From Vibrio sp. HA2012 (GTDB lineage Bacteria; Pseudomonadota; Gammaproteobacteria; Enterobacterales; Vibrionaceae), in assembly GCF_002812955.1 (NCBI RefSeq), contig NZ_PFXK01000003.1, positions 372,001-436,000 on the forward strand: 64,000 nt of DNA. The letters are read 5' to 3'. A model generated the notes under the pieces. The model made no database searches and was not told where the DNA came from. It saw only the letters and a program-made list of their open reading frames with translations. Position numbers and translations under genes: made by a program. Positions 29,260 to 39,253 of the stretch are shown in pieces (position 1 is the stretch's first letter; the number at the start of each line of letters is the position of its first letter).

Positions 29260-30282
29260 ATGCCGAGAATTACCATCAAAGATGTAGCAAAAGCTGCCGG
29301 TGTATCAATAGCCACTGTCTCAAATGTTATTAATGGTCGTTTAACCAAAGTTAACCCGGAAACGGCCAAGAAAATTCATCAGATTTCACAACAATTGGGT
29401 TATCAGAGAGATATGAATGCGGCATCCTTGAAACGGGGAACAAGCAACATGGTCTGGGTTCTGATGCCCAAAGATGACACACATCAGAACAAAGCATTAC
29501 AGAATAGTCCCTTTTTCAGTGATTTTCTGACAGGTATTGAAAAAGGAGCATCAGACAGCGATTTATATTTCTCATTTATGCGGGTCAAAAATACCGATGA
29601 ATTACAACGCTTATCTCACGGCCCAGCTCCTAAGGCAGTTATTTTAATCGGTATTTTTCCGGAATCTATCAATCAGATTATTTCTCAGTGGTCATTCAAA
29701 ACCCTTATTGTTGATAACCATATACTGATGGAAAAATACCCGGCAACTACTCACCTTCACTACCTGAATACCAATGACCGGCAGATGGGTTATATTGCTA
29801 TGGAGTATCTGATTAAGCTGGGACATCGAAATATAGCAGTACTAGCCGGGCCACTACAGTTATCGGTTGTATACCGGGACAGACTCCATGGGATTAAAGC
29901 AGCAGCACAAGCAACAAAAAATGCCTCCTTATCTGTCGTGGAATGCAACTGTGAACTTGATGCCGCTGTAACTGTTTTTGAACAGATAAAAACGTTACTG
30001 AGTGAAGGGGTAACCGCCGTACTGGCCATGTCGGATGTTCAGGCTTTAGGCTGCTACCGAGCCGCTAACCTTGCCGGAATAGGGGTTCCGGAAACGTTCT
30101 CTCTTATCGGAATGGACAACTTAACCTTATTGAGTTATCTGCCTTTTAATCTGACAACGGTCAGTCAGGATATTGTCCAGAGAGGGTATCAAGCGGTAAT
30201 GCAACTGGTTAATGATAAAATCAGAGATCAGGCTACTCTGCCAACACTTATTGAAGGGGAAACCTGCCGCCCTGTAAATTGA
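29260..30282 (+). CDS. LacI-family transcriptional regulator
   Basis: The 340-residue protein has the LacI plan. The helix-turn-helix with hinge is at 1-60 (TIKDVAKAAGVSIATVSNVINGRLTKVNPETAKKI), followed by a periplasmic-binding-like sugar domain (LIKLGHRNIAVLAGP, VTAVLAMSDVQALGCYRAANLAGIGVPE, GMDN). LacI regulators release DNA or bind it on sensing a sugar. The convergent neighbour at 30340-33171 is a lipoprotein amylase whose promoter has two LacI-type CG-centred palindromes, so this is the likely target. It is divergent from draG. The ribosome site is weak. Confidence 0.88.
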   Translation: MPRITIKDVAKAAGVSIATVSNVINGRLTKVNPETAKKIHQISQQLGYQRDMNAASLKRGTSNMVWVLMPKDDTHQNKALQNSPFFSDFLTGIEKGASDSDLYFSFMRVKNTDELQRLSHGPAPKAVILIGIFPESINQIISQWSFKTLIVDNHILMEKYPATTHLHYLNTNDRQMGYIAMEYLIKLGHRNIAVLAGPLQLSVVYRDRLHGIKAAAQATKNASLSVVECNCELDAAVTVFEQIKTLLSEGVTAVLAMSDVQALGCYRAANLAGIGVPETFSLIGMDNLTLLSYLPFNLTTVSQDIVQRGYQAVMQLVNDKIRDQATLPTLIEGETCRPVN

Positions 30283-30320
30283 ACAATGACATGAACGGCA
30301 GTACTAAATTAATCCAATCT

Positions 30321-30352
30321 GAGTTATTGAGTTATTGAGTTATTGAGTTAAC
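30321..30352. repeat. Short tandem repeat over the amylase stop codon
   Basis: GAGTTATT is repeated three times and followed by a partial fourth copy (GAGTTA). The stop codon of the minus-strand amylase (30340-30342) lies inside the repeat. Changes in copy number would barely alter the protein. Confidence 0.75.
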
Positions 30353-33171
30353 AAAATACGCCCAGAGAGAGCCGGTACGGTAAATGTCATCCCACCGTCA
30401 CTATCGACAACCACATTATCAGAACTTAATAAATCTTGTAATGTAGCATCAGACAGATCATCGATATCTAATGTGACTTGTTGTGACTCTGCAGAATTAT
30501 TAAAAGCAGTCAGGGCATAATCACCATCATATTCCCGCAGCAGAACAATCAGATGTTCATCTAGATACACAGGGGCATCAATACTTCCCCGACGCAAAAC
30601 AATATTGTCGTTACGCAGCTTAATGAATGTCTTAACATTACTCAGTAAGTCTGTATCCGGATGGCCTCCGGCATCAGCCCATGGGTAAGTTGCTCGGTTA
30701 TAAGGATCTTTTCCTCCTGTTACCCCTACTTCGTCACCATAAAAGATGGCCGGAGCTCCGGGAAAACTCATCTGAAACAGAATCGCCAGTTCCAGACGCT
30801 GTTTAGCTTCGGTAATCACCTCAGCACCGACATCATCCGATGTATAGCCAAACTGGTACAGCGCTCTGGACGCATCGTGGGTCGATAGCAAGTTCATCAG
30901 CCCATAGAAAGCCTCTGGTGGATAGTTTTCCCGCATCAGCTCAAAGTTATGGTAGATATCGGATGCTTTGTCTCCCGATGCATAACTCAGTACAGCATCC
31001 CGGAAAATATAATTCATAGTGGAGTCAAACATATCTCCCAGCAGGTGTACAGACGCATCAAACCATGTTTCAGCAATGGTCACCGCATCCGGATCATGAG
31101 CTTTTACATGGGTACGCCAGTCCCGCCAAAACTCGTTCGACACCCATGGAGCCACATCCATACGCCAACCGTCAGCCCCACGATCCAACCACACATTCAT
31201 AACAGAATCTTCATTGCCATAGGCAAAAGCTTTCCAGCTGTCACTTTCCGTCAGTTCTGGCAATGTTGAAACACCAGCCCAGCCCAGATACTGATTATCC
31301 GCTCTGCTTTCCTGTGGGAAAAATTCATACCAGTCACTATAAGGAGAATCTTTACGAATCTCTTCATCCTCAAATGCACCAATACCATCAAAACGCCCTT
31401 CCCGGTCAAAATAGACCGAATCGCTTCCTGTATGATTTAAAGAGGTATCCAGAACTATACGTATATTTCTTTTTTCTGCTTCTGCTGCAAGTGTTTCAAA
31501 CAAAGCATTATCACCAAAATTATCATCGATATTCAGATAATCTGAGGTGTCATATTTATGGTTACTTGGTGACTCAAACATGGGATTAATATACAGGGTA
31601 TTCACCCCAAGAGATTGAATATAATCCAGTTTTTCTATGATTCCGGCAATATCCCCCCCGAAGAAATCATTACAATATTCGCCATCTGAACCATCTCCCG
31701 GAACCCATGGAGCCTCTGTCCAGCGGGCATGAGATTCGATAGAGTGACCATGATAGGTATCCACCCCGGGTTTAGGATCATTACTTTTGTCACCATTACG
31801 AAAACGCTCAGGGAAAATGTAGTAGTAAACGGCATCTTTCGCCCAGTCAGGAATAGTAAAGCCCGGCATATAACTACTGTGACGATAACGATGAATACTG
31901 CCGTTGTCATCAGGCTTAAATACCACGGCACCCACACCACCAGCACCACGTTCAGACGTTTCAAATACCTCTAATTTGTTATTTTCCAGTAAATAGGTTT
32001 CACCACCTACGACAAACTCAAAGTAATATCCGTAAACCTGAACATCAGGAAAAGTATAACTGGCCTGCCAGCGTTGAGTCTCTCCCTCATCCTCTACAAT
32101 CATTGGTATGCGTTTAATTTCGGAATAGTGAATGGTATCCTGATTTCCTTTCAGTTCACGGTCCTCAATAATCAGGGTTGCACTTTCTAACCCCGTCTGT
32201 GCAGTAAAAGAAAAATCGACATTTTTCCCGGCTTCTACGGCTCCGAAAGGTGATTTATCTTTGAGATTCCTGGAGTTATAACTGGCACTTAATGCAATCG
32301 GATCCGTCACTTCTGCCGCTCTGGTATCTACATATGTCTGCGGAGCAATCCGTAATACCGGATTGTGACCATTTGGATCAAAACTGAGCTTAACAGTATA
32401 AGCTCCGGAAAATCCGAAATTAAGGTTACCAGTGCTTCCTTTCGCAGACGCATCACTGACTAATGCATTATCAGCCAGATAAACCAAAGGATTTTTATTT
32501 CCCGCTGCAGCTCCGAAACTGGTATCAGGACTCCACTCAGCATCTGCAATTTTAAAACTGTATTCCTTATCCAGTGAGACGTTCGCGTAATAACCATCGC
32601 AGTAATAAGTCATGGCATAATCACTATTACCTGCCCAGTTGTTAAATTCTCCACGCAAATAAAGCTTTTCTTCAAACGGAGCATCCTGACAAGACTCAAT
32701 AGATAATGTTGGGTTAGTCAAATCGGATGGTTCGACAATCAGTTTGTACACACCCTCAAAATTATGACTCAGGTTTCCGCCTTGTAATGCCAGAGTTGTT
32801 TTGTTGTGTCCGGCCAAAGTATGGCTCTGTTCCGACGCCCCCCAGTTGGTCAATTCAGACCAAGCGGCATCAGCAATTTTAAATTCATAACTACCAGATA
32901 AATCGGTAACCAATTCAAACTGATCACACATATAAGTAAAGGCATAATCCTCGACGGCACTCCAGCTGTTCATACCTCCTTTCAGATATATTTTTGTGTC
33001 ACCAAGAGGATTCTCCGCACAATGTCGTTCCCCCTCCGTTTTGACAGAATCTGGATTCTTTCCTGAATGATAAACAACCGAACTTCCACCACCACAAGCC
33101 GTCATTAAACCGGCTGAAGCAAACAATATACACCCGATGACACCATGTCGTCCGGTAACACCATGTTTCAT
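30340..33171 (-). CDS. Lipoprotein GH13 alpha-amylase/pullulanase-type enzyme with tandem starch-binding modules
   Basis: The 943-residue protein has a lipoprotein signal with lipobox LMTAC (Cys26), so it is probably anchored to the outer membrane. Two homologous modules follow at about 55-155 and 165-275 (KIYLKGGMNSW..DYAFTYMCD..KIADAAWS and KLYLRGEFNNW..DYAMTYYCD..KIADAEWS), resembling starch-binding modules. A linker domain covers about 285-420, then the GH13 barrel. The catalytic residues lie in GWRMDVAPWV, TIAETWFDAS and LLSTHDASRA. It probably cuts external starch or pullulan into dextrins for LamB. Two LacI-type operators lie upstream. Confidence 0.88.
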   Translation of the reverse strand: MKHGVTGRHGVIGCILFASAGLMTACGGGSSVVYHSGKNPDSVKTEGERHCAENPLGDTKIYLKGGMNSWSAVEDYAFTYMCDQFELVTDLSGSYEFKIADAAWSELTNWGASEQSHTLAGHNKTTLALQGGNLSHNFEGVYKLIVEPSDLTNPTLSIESCQDAPFEEKLYLRGEFNNWAGNSDYAMTYYCDGYYANVSLDKEYSFKIADAEWSPDTSFGAAAGNKNPLVYLADNALVSDASAKGSTGNLNFGFSGAYTVKLSFDPNGHNPVLRIAPQTYVDTRAAEVTDPIALSASYNSRNLKDKSPFGAVEAGKNVDFSFTAQTGLESATLIIEDRELKGNQDTIHYSEIKRIPMIVEDEGETQRWQASYTFPDVQVYGYYFEFVVGGETYLLENNKLEVFETSERGAGGVGAVVFKPDDNGSIHRYRHSSYMPGFTIPDWAKDAVYYYIFPERFRNGDKSNDPKPGVDTYHGHSIESHARWTEAPWVPGDGSDGEYCNDFFGGDIAGIIEKLDYIQSLGVNTLYINPMFESPSNHKYDTSDYLNIDDNFGDNALFETLAAEAEKRNIRIVLDTSLNHTGSDSVYFDREGRFDGIGAFEDEEIRKDSPYSDWYEFFPQESRADNQYLGWAGVSTLPELTESDSWKAFAYGNEDSVMNVWLDRGADGWRMDVAPWVSNEFWRDWRTHVKAHDPDAVTIAETWFDASVHLLGDMFDSTMNYIFRDAVLSYASGDKASDIYHNFELMRENYPPEAFYGLMNLLSTHDASRALYQFGYTSDDVGAEVITEAKQRLELAILFQMSFPGAPAIFYGDEVGVTGGKDPYNRATYPWADAGGHPDTDLLSNVKTFIKLRNDNIVLRRGSIDAPVYLDEHLIVLLREYDGDYALTAFNNSAESQQVTLDIDDLSDATLQDLLSSDNVVVDSDGGMTFTVPALSGRILLTQ

Positions 33172-33193
33172 AAATTGACTCCCAATCTCACAA

Positions 33194-33230
33194 GTAAAAC
33201 GTTTAACCTTTAAAGAGTAAAACGTTTTAC
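33194..33230 (-). promoter_or_regulatory. Two LacI-type operators before the lipoprotein amylase
   Basis: GTAAAACGTTTTAC at 33217-33230 is a perfect palindrome with a CG centre (16 bp with flanks), and GTAAAACGTTTAAC at 33194-33207 is a copy with one mismatch. Their centres are 23 bp apart. CG-centred AT-rich palindromes are typical LacI-family operators, and the nearest such regulator is at 29260-30282. Confidence 0.7.
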
Positions 33231-33296
33231 TTGCGCAGTGTGTGACCAGAGTAAAATAATGAGAATTCCATGGATCATTAATTGTATTCAGAACAA

Positions 33297-34724
33297 TTAA
33301 TACGTTGCTACACGAACCTGGTTTCGTCCGTGTTCCTTCGCCTGATACATGGCAATGTCAGCCCGGTGAATCAACGAATCAATACTTTCACTGCCCTGCC
33401 GTTCGGCAACACCAATACTTACACTGACTTTGGGTTTAACTTGCTGATGGTCAATAGACTGCCTGAGCCTTTCCAGAATCTTCTCTGCCTGATCAGCATT
33501 ATATCCGGGTAAAAGAATGATAAATTCTTCTCCCCCCCATCGGCATACAAAACCAGCATCAGACAAAAGGCGTTGGCACTCTTCGGCAACACGCTGCAGT
33601 ACCCGATCCCCAATCTGATGACCATAATTGTCATTCACTGACTTAAAATGATCGATATCCAATAAGGCAACAGAACCGACAGCATTAGGCTGTACAGAAT
33701 TATTAAAACTTCTGTCTACGAGATCATCAAATGCCTGCCGGTTATATATACCGGTTAATTTATCGATAGTAGCCATTCTTTCAAGACGACTTTGATAACT
33801 CCGGAAACTAAATTGGGCAATCAGAACGACCATCATGGCAACAAAAATACTGAGGGAAAAATCACTGAAAAGAGTTTGTATAAAAATCTGGCGATTAAAT
33901 TTATCTTTCTGCTGAACAATAAGATACCACTGGAATTCTTCAACCCAGCGACTGCTGACGTAAAATTCTTCCCCCTCCGCTTTATAGCTGCCACTCGTAC
34001 TTGGAGCTGTCAAAATTTGAGTTGTAAGCTCTTGTAGTCCTTCTTTTTCCTGAATAGAGCTGAATCCTAATGGATGCGCTCCCTGAAGAGTGACTTGACC
34101 GAGTCCATCAATAAAATACACCTCTCGTCCATAACGCTTTTTATATTTTTCAATAACTGTAGCCACAGCATTGGAACTGAGCCCCACGCCTATCACACCA
34201 AGAAAGCGATGATCAAAGTCATACACCCGGTAGTTAACAAATACCACGACCTGATCAGGATTAGCCTTATCGTGGTCGATATTGACTTCATAATCTTTTC
34301 CCGGGTTTTGAGCTTTTACCCGGAAATACCAGTGATCCTTAGGATCATCTTCCGAAATCCGTTTTAACGCACCGGAATAATGATAATAACGATGGGTGCG
34401 GTCTGAAACAAAAAAACTCGTCACAGTTCCATACTGCTGTTTTATCTCGTTAAGATACTGAAAAATTTCCTCCGGCTTCTGCTCACCAGATAACGTCCAG
34501 TTACGCACAAAAGTATCCTGTGCCATCAAAGAAGAGATAAAGATAGGACGAATAAGATCTTGCTGAATTTCAGAGTAAATATTGTCACTGGTGAGAGGGA
34601 GAGAATCTCGCTGAATTTGATCTTCCAAAGCTTTGTGAGCAACGTGGTAGCTCACAAGGCTGGTAATAATAAAACCAAGCAAAATTAAGATGATAAGTAG
34701 CCAGGTAAATTTACTGCGAGTCAT
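33297..34724 (-). CDS. Membrane diguanylate cyclase with periplasmic sensor domain
   Basis: GGDEF enzymes make c-di-GMP from two GTP. The 475-residue protein has a membrane helix at about 7-28, a periplasmic Cache-like sensor (about 30-270), a second helix at about 285-305, and a C-terminal GGDEF domain. The domain has TGIYNRQAF, LDIDHFKSVNDNYGHQIGD and active-site WGGEEF. The usual RxxD inhibition site before GGEEF is absent, so product inhibition may be weak. I prefer ATG 34724 over 34760. It lies between the lamB operon and the amylase, which suggests, without proof, a link between sugar supply and biofilm signalling. Confidence 0.85.
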   Translation of the reverse strand: MTRSKFTWLLIILILLGFIITSLVSYHVAHKALEDQIQRDSLPLTSDNIYSEIQQDLIRPIFISSLMAQDTFVRNWTLSGEQKPEEIFQYLNEIKQQYGTVTSFFVSDRTHRYYHYSGALKRISEDDPKDHWYFRVKAQNPGKDYEVNIDHDKANPDQVVVFVNYRVYDFDHRFLGVIGVGLSSNAVATVIEKYKKRYGREVYFIDGLGQVTLQGAHPLGFSSIQEKEGLQELTTQILTAPSTSGSYKAEGEEFYVSSRWVEEFQWYLIVQQKDKFNRQIFIQTLFSDFSLSIFVAMMVVLIAQFSFRSYQSRLERMATIDKLTGIYNRQAFDDLVDRSFNNSVQPNAVGSVALLDIDHFKSVNDNYGHQIGDRVLQRVAEECQRLLSDAGFVCRWGGEEFIILLPGYNADQAEKILERLRQSIDHQQVKPKVSVSIGVAERQGSESIDSLIHRADIAMYQAKEHGRNQVRVATY

Positions 34725-34911
34725 TATGCTATCAATCCATAAAAATCCCCGGCACCTCATTGATAACGGGGATAAAAGTCGAATTGCACAATCCTAATAT
34801 ACTAATGATAATTTTCTGTTTAATTACCCATCTCACGTGGCACATGTCACATTTTTATTTTAACATTCCCCATGTCACTCTCCTCATCAGGCATACCTAT
34901 TGTTGTTCAGC

Positions 34912-37563
34912 TCAGCGAAACTGTACTTCAACCCTTTGATTTTCGCTCACCTGAAACGGCCCGGCATCAATCACTAATAAGTTATCGTTATAATCCCACT
35001 GACTAACCACCTTACCATTAAGCGTCACCTTCTCTATCGCCCGATCTGGCATCAGCCACTCAATATGCAAGCCTCTGGACTCAGGAGCACCAGCATAGTC
35101 CCCTGCTGACGATATTAATAGACTAGCAGACGGAGTGTTCACCTTAGTGGTTATGTGTGTTTTGCGTACCGCACCGTTCAGATAGGCGGTCGTCTTACCG
35201 TCGTCTTCATACAAGGTAAACTCACTCTGCTTAGCCAAACCAAACACTTTCAGAGCAAGCGTTTCAGGCACTTCACTGCTTAGTGCTTTTTCCTGAGGGT
35301 TATAAGGAATAATTGCCCCTTCTCTGGCAAACAGAGGCAATGTGTAGACCTGTTCACCATCCAGTTCCCGCCGTAACGGATAACCGGTGACCACCCTGCC
35401 TTTCTCGCCGTTGTAAACCTGATTGGAAGTATAATCAAACCAGGTTCCGGCCGGCAGATAAACATCGGTACTGGTTTGCCACAAATGAGCCACCGCAACC
35501 GTCAACAGATCTGACCCAATCATTTTATGATTGGCTCGCACAGCCTGCGTATCTTTCGGATATTCATAACTCAGGCTCGGGAAAACAGGGGCTCCGTTAT
35601 TGTGGGCAAGATGAGCAAGAGAATACATATACGGGATCAACTGATAACGGCGCTCAAGGTTGTAGCGATTACTGTTAGTTTCACCAATGCGATCCGGTGC
35701 AGTTTCCTTGCAGTTACACAAGTTCTCGGTATGCGGGCGAACAGGAACGTCGAGCAGTGAGCTGTAAGCAAACCACTGGGTGTAGGTCTCGTCCAGTGCT
35801 TTGGTTTTCTCTTTGCCGATAACACCCAGACCACTACGATGAAAACCACCGATGTCAGAGCCGTAGTAATCCATGCCAGACAGCATCATATTTTCCTGCA
35901 TCCCGGCATGCACTGCCAGGCTGTCAAGGTTCGAACCAATATCCGCTGACCACATAGAAGCACCGAATTTCTGGATACCCGGCCCGCCGGAACGCGTCAT
36001 CATAAACGGGCGCTGTTTTGTTCCGTGTGCCTGATAGCCGTTGTAGATACTCTCTATCCAGCGATAGTTGTAGATATTATGGACCTCAGGGTGTGTCTTC
36101 TCCTGATAGTAGATGCCCTTACCATTATAGATTTCCGGCTCACCCAGATCGGTCCAGTGCCCCATAACGCCCATATCAATCAACGGCGCACGTTTCCAGT
36201 CATGCCAGTATTTAGCGGCTTCAGGATTCGTCCAGTCGATCATGCCACCTTTACCCCACCAGTGGCCGATACCGGTAGAGTCAGTATCAATCGGCTTTCC
36301 GGTGTCAGGATCTTTGGCCAGATAACCGGCATCCCCCATCACCTGAAAAGACTTCAGCCCTTCGCTGACATAAGATTCTTCGATAAGCACCATGCCTATC
36401 CCCTGCTCTTTCAGACTAGCCACCTTCTTCTCAGGCTGGGGAAAGTTTTTCCGGTCCCAGGTCAGCGAGCCCATCTGACTCATAGGATCAGCACTGCTGA
36501 CATTACCAAACCATTGCAGGTCCATCACCACGCCATCTACAGGGAAATGGTGCTGTTTCAGGGTATGCAACTTATCATCCAGCTCCTGCCAGTTATCAAA
36601 GCCGTATTCCGACAGCCACATACCAAACATCTTCCGTGGCGGTACCAGTGGCTTACCCACCATCCCCATATAAGTGTGTCTTAACTCCGGCAAATCATCA
36701 GCAGTAAAAAGGAACAGGCTCCGTTTGCCGTCAGCTGGCTCAATATGCCAGGGCTGCTGCTTAAAATTCCATGTCGCAGACGAGACATTATCCAGATAAA
36801 GCGCAAAATCCGGCTTGTCCGGATTCGTCGCATACAAAACCGGAAACTGCGTATTCCCGGTCGCGCCACCATTAAACGCTTCCATCTTATTCCCGGAGTG
36901 ACGGACTTTGCCATTCCAGCTGCCGTCAATCACACCCGGATTCTGAAACTCCTGCCCCAGCCCGTTTAAACGGTACGACTGTCCGGCTCTCACTGTCAGA
37001 CCATCACTTTGATCCGGGCAGATCACCGCCAACGGTTCGCTGTGCTGAGTTTTAACATCGACACACAAAGTCCGGCTATCCACGTTGGCTTTCAGATCAG
37101 TGGTAGAAAAGGAGCTGCTGCCGATATGCAGATCACCTTGAGAAAGCTGATGCTCTACCGTAATAAATTCTGACGGTTCTGGTAATTGAATATCTCCGGC
37201 ACTCTGATAAACCAGCTGGATCATATTGTTGCTATAGGCTTTTACCACCAGCTTCTGAGCTTCATCGCGCGATTTTTCCGCCAGTTCAGTAAAATGGGCA
37301 TCAGTAAAGCGGTGACCTAAAGCCTTCTCCAAAGCAATTCTGAACTCCGCTTCAGAGAAAAATACTTCTTTGTACAAAGGGCGCAACTTCGTTGGCAGTT
37401 TCATTTCCGGATAGGCTTTCCCCATCCGGAATACATCGACCGCTCTGAGCTGATATTTTTCTCCGCTGAAAAACTGAAAAGTATCTGTGACCTCTGCGGC
37501 AGAGGCCAATGTGCCCGCCATGCACAACAGGGCGAAAAGGTACGGTTTGGTTTTCACTGACAT
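34912..37563 (-). CDS. Exported GH31 alpha-glucosidase
   Basis: The 883-residue protein carries a signal peptide (cut near ASA at about 23), so it acts in the periplasm or outside. GH31 motifs are clear: GVVMDLQWFGN, the nucleophile Asp in GHWTDLGEPEIY, and MWSADIGSNLDS. It should release glucose from the non-reducing ends of maltodextrins. The N-terminal segment (about 25-200) lacks an obvious domain. It begins 12 bp after the GH13 gene at 37576 and is preceded by AAGAGAAAG, so it is the last gene of the lamB operon. Confidence 0.9.
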   Translation of the reverse strand: MSVKTKPYLFALLCMAGTLASAAEVTDTFQFFSGEKYQLRAVDVFRMGKAYPEMKLPTKLRPLYKEVFFSEAEFRIALEKALGHRFTDAHFTELAEKSRDEAQKLVVKAYSNNMIQLVYQSAGDIQLPEPSEFITVEHQLSQGDLHIGSSSFSTTDLKANVDSRTLCVDVKTQHSEPLAVICPDQSDGLTVRAGQSYRLNGLGQEFQNPGVIDGSWNGKVRHSGNKMEAFNGGATGNTQFPVLYATNPDKPDFALYLDNVSSATWNFKQQPWHIEPADGKRSLFLFTADDLPELRHTYMGMVGKPLVPPRKMFGMWLSEYGFDNWQELDDKLHTLKQHHFPVDGVVMDLQWFGNVSSADPMSQMGSLTWDRKNFPQPEKKVASLKEQGIGMVLIEESYVSEGLKSFQVMGDAGYLAKDPDTGKPIDTDSTGIGHWWGKGGMIDWTNPEAAKYWHDWKRAPLIDMGVMGHWTDLGEPEIYNGKGIYYQEKTHPEVHNIYNYRWIESIYNGYQAHGTKQRPFMMTRSGGPGIQKFGASMWSADIGSNLDSLAVHAGMQENMMLSGMDYYGSDIGGFHRSGLGVIGKEKTKALDETYTQWFAYSSLLDVPVRPHTENLCNCKETAPDRIGETNSNRYNLERRYQLIPYMYSLAHLAHNNGAPVFPSLSYEYPKDTQAVRANHKMIGSDLLTVAVAHLWQTSTDVYLPAGTWFDYTSNQVYNGEKGRVVTGYPLRRELDGEQVYTLPLFAREGAIIPYNPQEKALSSEVPETLALKVFGLAKQSEFTLYEDDGKTTAYLNGAVRKTHITTKVNTPSASLLISSAGDYAGAPESRGLHIEWLMPDRAIEKVTLNGKVVSQWDYNDNLLVIDAGPFQVSENQRVEVQFR

Positions 37564-37575
37564 TGTCTTTCTCTT

Positions 37576-39213
37576 TTAGGCGTCAAGCTGGATCACAAAG
37601 GACTCATATGGTTGAAGGCTGAATTCTTGTTCTAGCTGTTCACGTGGCTGGTAATTACTGATCAGGCAGCTTCCTTTAAGACCCGCCAGTGAAGGCGGCA
37701 GGGATACCGGACATACTGCATCACCGAAGTTGTTCATCACCAACAGCGTTTCGTTGTTATCTCGGCGCAGATAAGCAAATACTTGCTCATAGTCTTCCAG
37801 CAAAGGTTCAAAATCACCGTAGATAATACAAGGATGCTGTTTACGCAACCGGATAAGTTTCTGATAATGGTAAAAAATAGAGTCAGGATCATCCAGAGCA
37901 GCAGCCACGTTAATTTCAGCATAGTTCGGATTGACCTCAATCCATGGCTGTCCTTGCGTAAAGCCGCCATGCTTACTGTTTTCCCATTGCATCGGTGTTC
38001 TGGCATTATCCCGACTATTTTTATGCAGAGCATGCATCATGGCTTCATGAGAAACTCCGGAGGCTGTACGCTCCCGATAAAGATTCAGGGTTTCAACATC
38101 GCGATACTGACCCAATTGCTCAAAAGACACATTAGTCATACCAATTTCTTCACCCTGATAGATATAAGGTGTCCCTTTCAGGCAATGCAGTACGGTCGCC
38201 AGCATTTTGGCCGATTCCACCCGATACTCTTTATCATTTCCATACTGAGACACCGCTCGCGGCAAATCATGATTATTCCAGAACAGTGAATTCCAGCCTT
38301 CATCCGCCAGTTCCAGTTGCCATTTTGTCAGCACCCGCTTAAAAGCTTTCAGCTCCAGATCGACCGGATTCCATTTGTCCCCGTTCCCCCAGGTCAGAGT
38401 AATGTGCTCAAACTGAAATACCATGGATAACTCTTCTCGATCCGGATGGCTGTACAACTTAGCAATTTCCGGGTTAGCCCCCCAGGTTTCCCCTACCGTC
38501 ATCAGATCTTTTGTACCAAACGTTGCCCGGTTCATCTGCTGTAGCAATGGGTGTAAACGCTCACCATTATCTGTAATACCCTTGTCTATCTCTTTGCCTA
38601 TCAGTTCGATCACATCCATCCGGAATCCGCCAATACCCTGATCTATCCACCAGTTCATCATCTTATGGACTTCTTCCTGAACCCGCGGGTTTTCCCAGTT
38701 CAAATCCGGTTGTTTACGAGTGAAAAGATGAAAATAGTATTGACCCGTTGTTTTATCCCACTCCCACGCAGAGCCACCAAAAATAGAAGGTATATCGCTT
38801 GGAGCACTACCGTCCGGATTAGGATCGCGCCAGATATAATAATCCCGGTATGGATTATCCCGGGATTTTTTAGCTTCAGTAAACCAGTGGTGTTCATCCG
38901 AGGTATGATTCACTACCAAATCCATCACAATGCGAATGCCACGTTGTCTGGCCTCATCCAGCAGCTCATGCATATCTTCCAGCGTGCCAAATTCTTCTGC
39001 GATCGCCTGATAGTCAGAAATATCATAACCGTTATCATCCATAGGTGAACGGTAGACCGGAGACAGCCAGATAACATCCACCCCCAGCTTCTGAAGATAA
39101 TCCAATTTACTGATAATTCCCGGTATATCGCCGATTCCATCGTTATCAGAATCATAAAAACTGCGCGGATAAACCTGATATACCACGGCATCATGCCACC
39201 ATTTCTTGTCCAT
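37576..39213 (-). CDS. GH13 oligo-alpha-glucosidase
   Basis: The 545-residue cytoplasmic enzyme matches the alpha-glucosidase/oligo-1,6-glucosidase group (start KKWWHDAVVYQVYPRSFYDSD, calcium loop DSDNDGIGD). Catalytic sites lie in GGFRMDVIELIGKEID, MTVGETWGAN and FWNNHDLPRAVS. It hydrolyses short alpha-glucosides to glucose. Trehalose-6-phosphate hydrolase (TreC) is a close relative, but there are no phosphotransferase genes here and the lamB-malM neighbours favour maltose or isomaltose as substrate. GAGG precedes the ATG. Confidence 0.88.
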   Translation of the reverse strand: MDKKWWHDAVVYQVYPRSFYDSDNDGIGDIPGIISKLDYLQKLGVDVIWLSPVYRSPMDDNGYDISDYQAIAEEFGTLEDMHELLDEARQRGIRIVMDLVVNHTSDEHHWFTEAKKSRDNPYRDYYIWRDPNPDGSAPSDIPSIFGGSAWEWDKTTGQYYFHLFTRKQPDLNWENPRVQEEVHKMMNWWIDQGIGGFRMDVIELIGKEIDKGITDNGERLHPLLQQMNRATFGTKDLMTVGETWGANPEIAKLYSHPDREELSMVFQFEHITLTWGNGDKWNPVDLELKAFKRVLTKWQLELADEGWNSLFWNNHDLPRAVSQYGNDKEYRVESAKMLATVLHCLKGTPYIYQGEEIGMTNVSFEQLGQYRDVETLNLYRERTASGVSHEAMMHALHKNSRDNARTPMQWENSKHGGFTQGQPWIEVNPNYAEINVAAALDDPDSIFYHYQKLIRLRKQHPCIIYGDFEPLLEDYEQVFAYLRRDNNETLLVMNNFGDAVCPVSLPPSLAGLKGSCLISNYQPREQLEQEFSLQPYESFVIQLDA

Positions 39214-39253
39214 CTTTAAACCTCACTGTATTTATATACTTATTCTGTACCGA

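Noticed and set aside
36025..36684. 219-codon plus-strand frame opposite the GH31 gene
   Set aside because: Antisense to conserved GH31 sequence; composition like a shadow frame.
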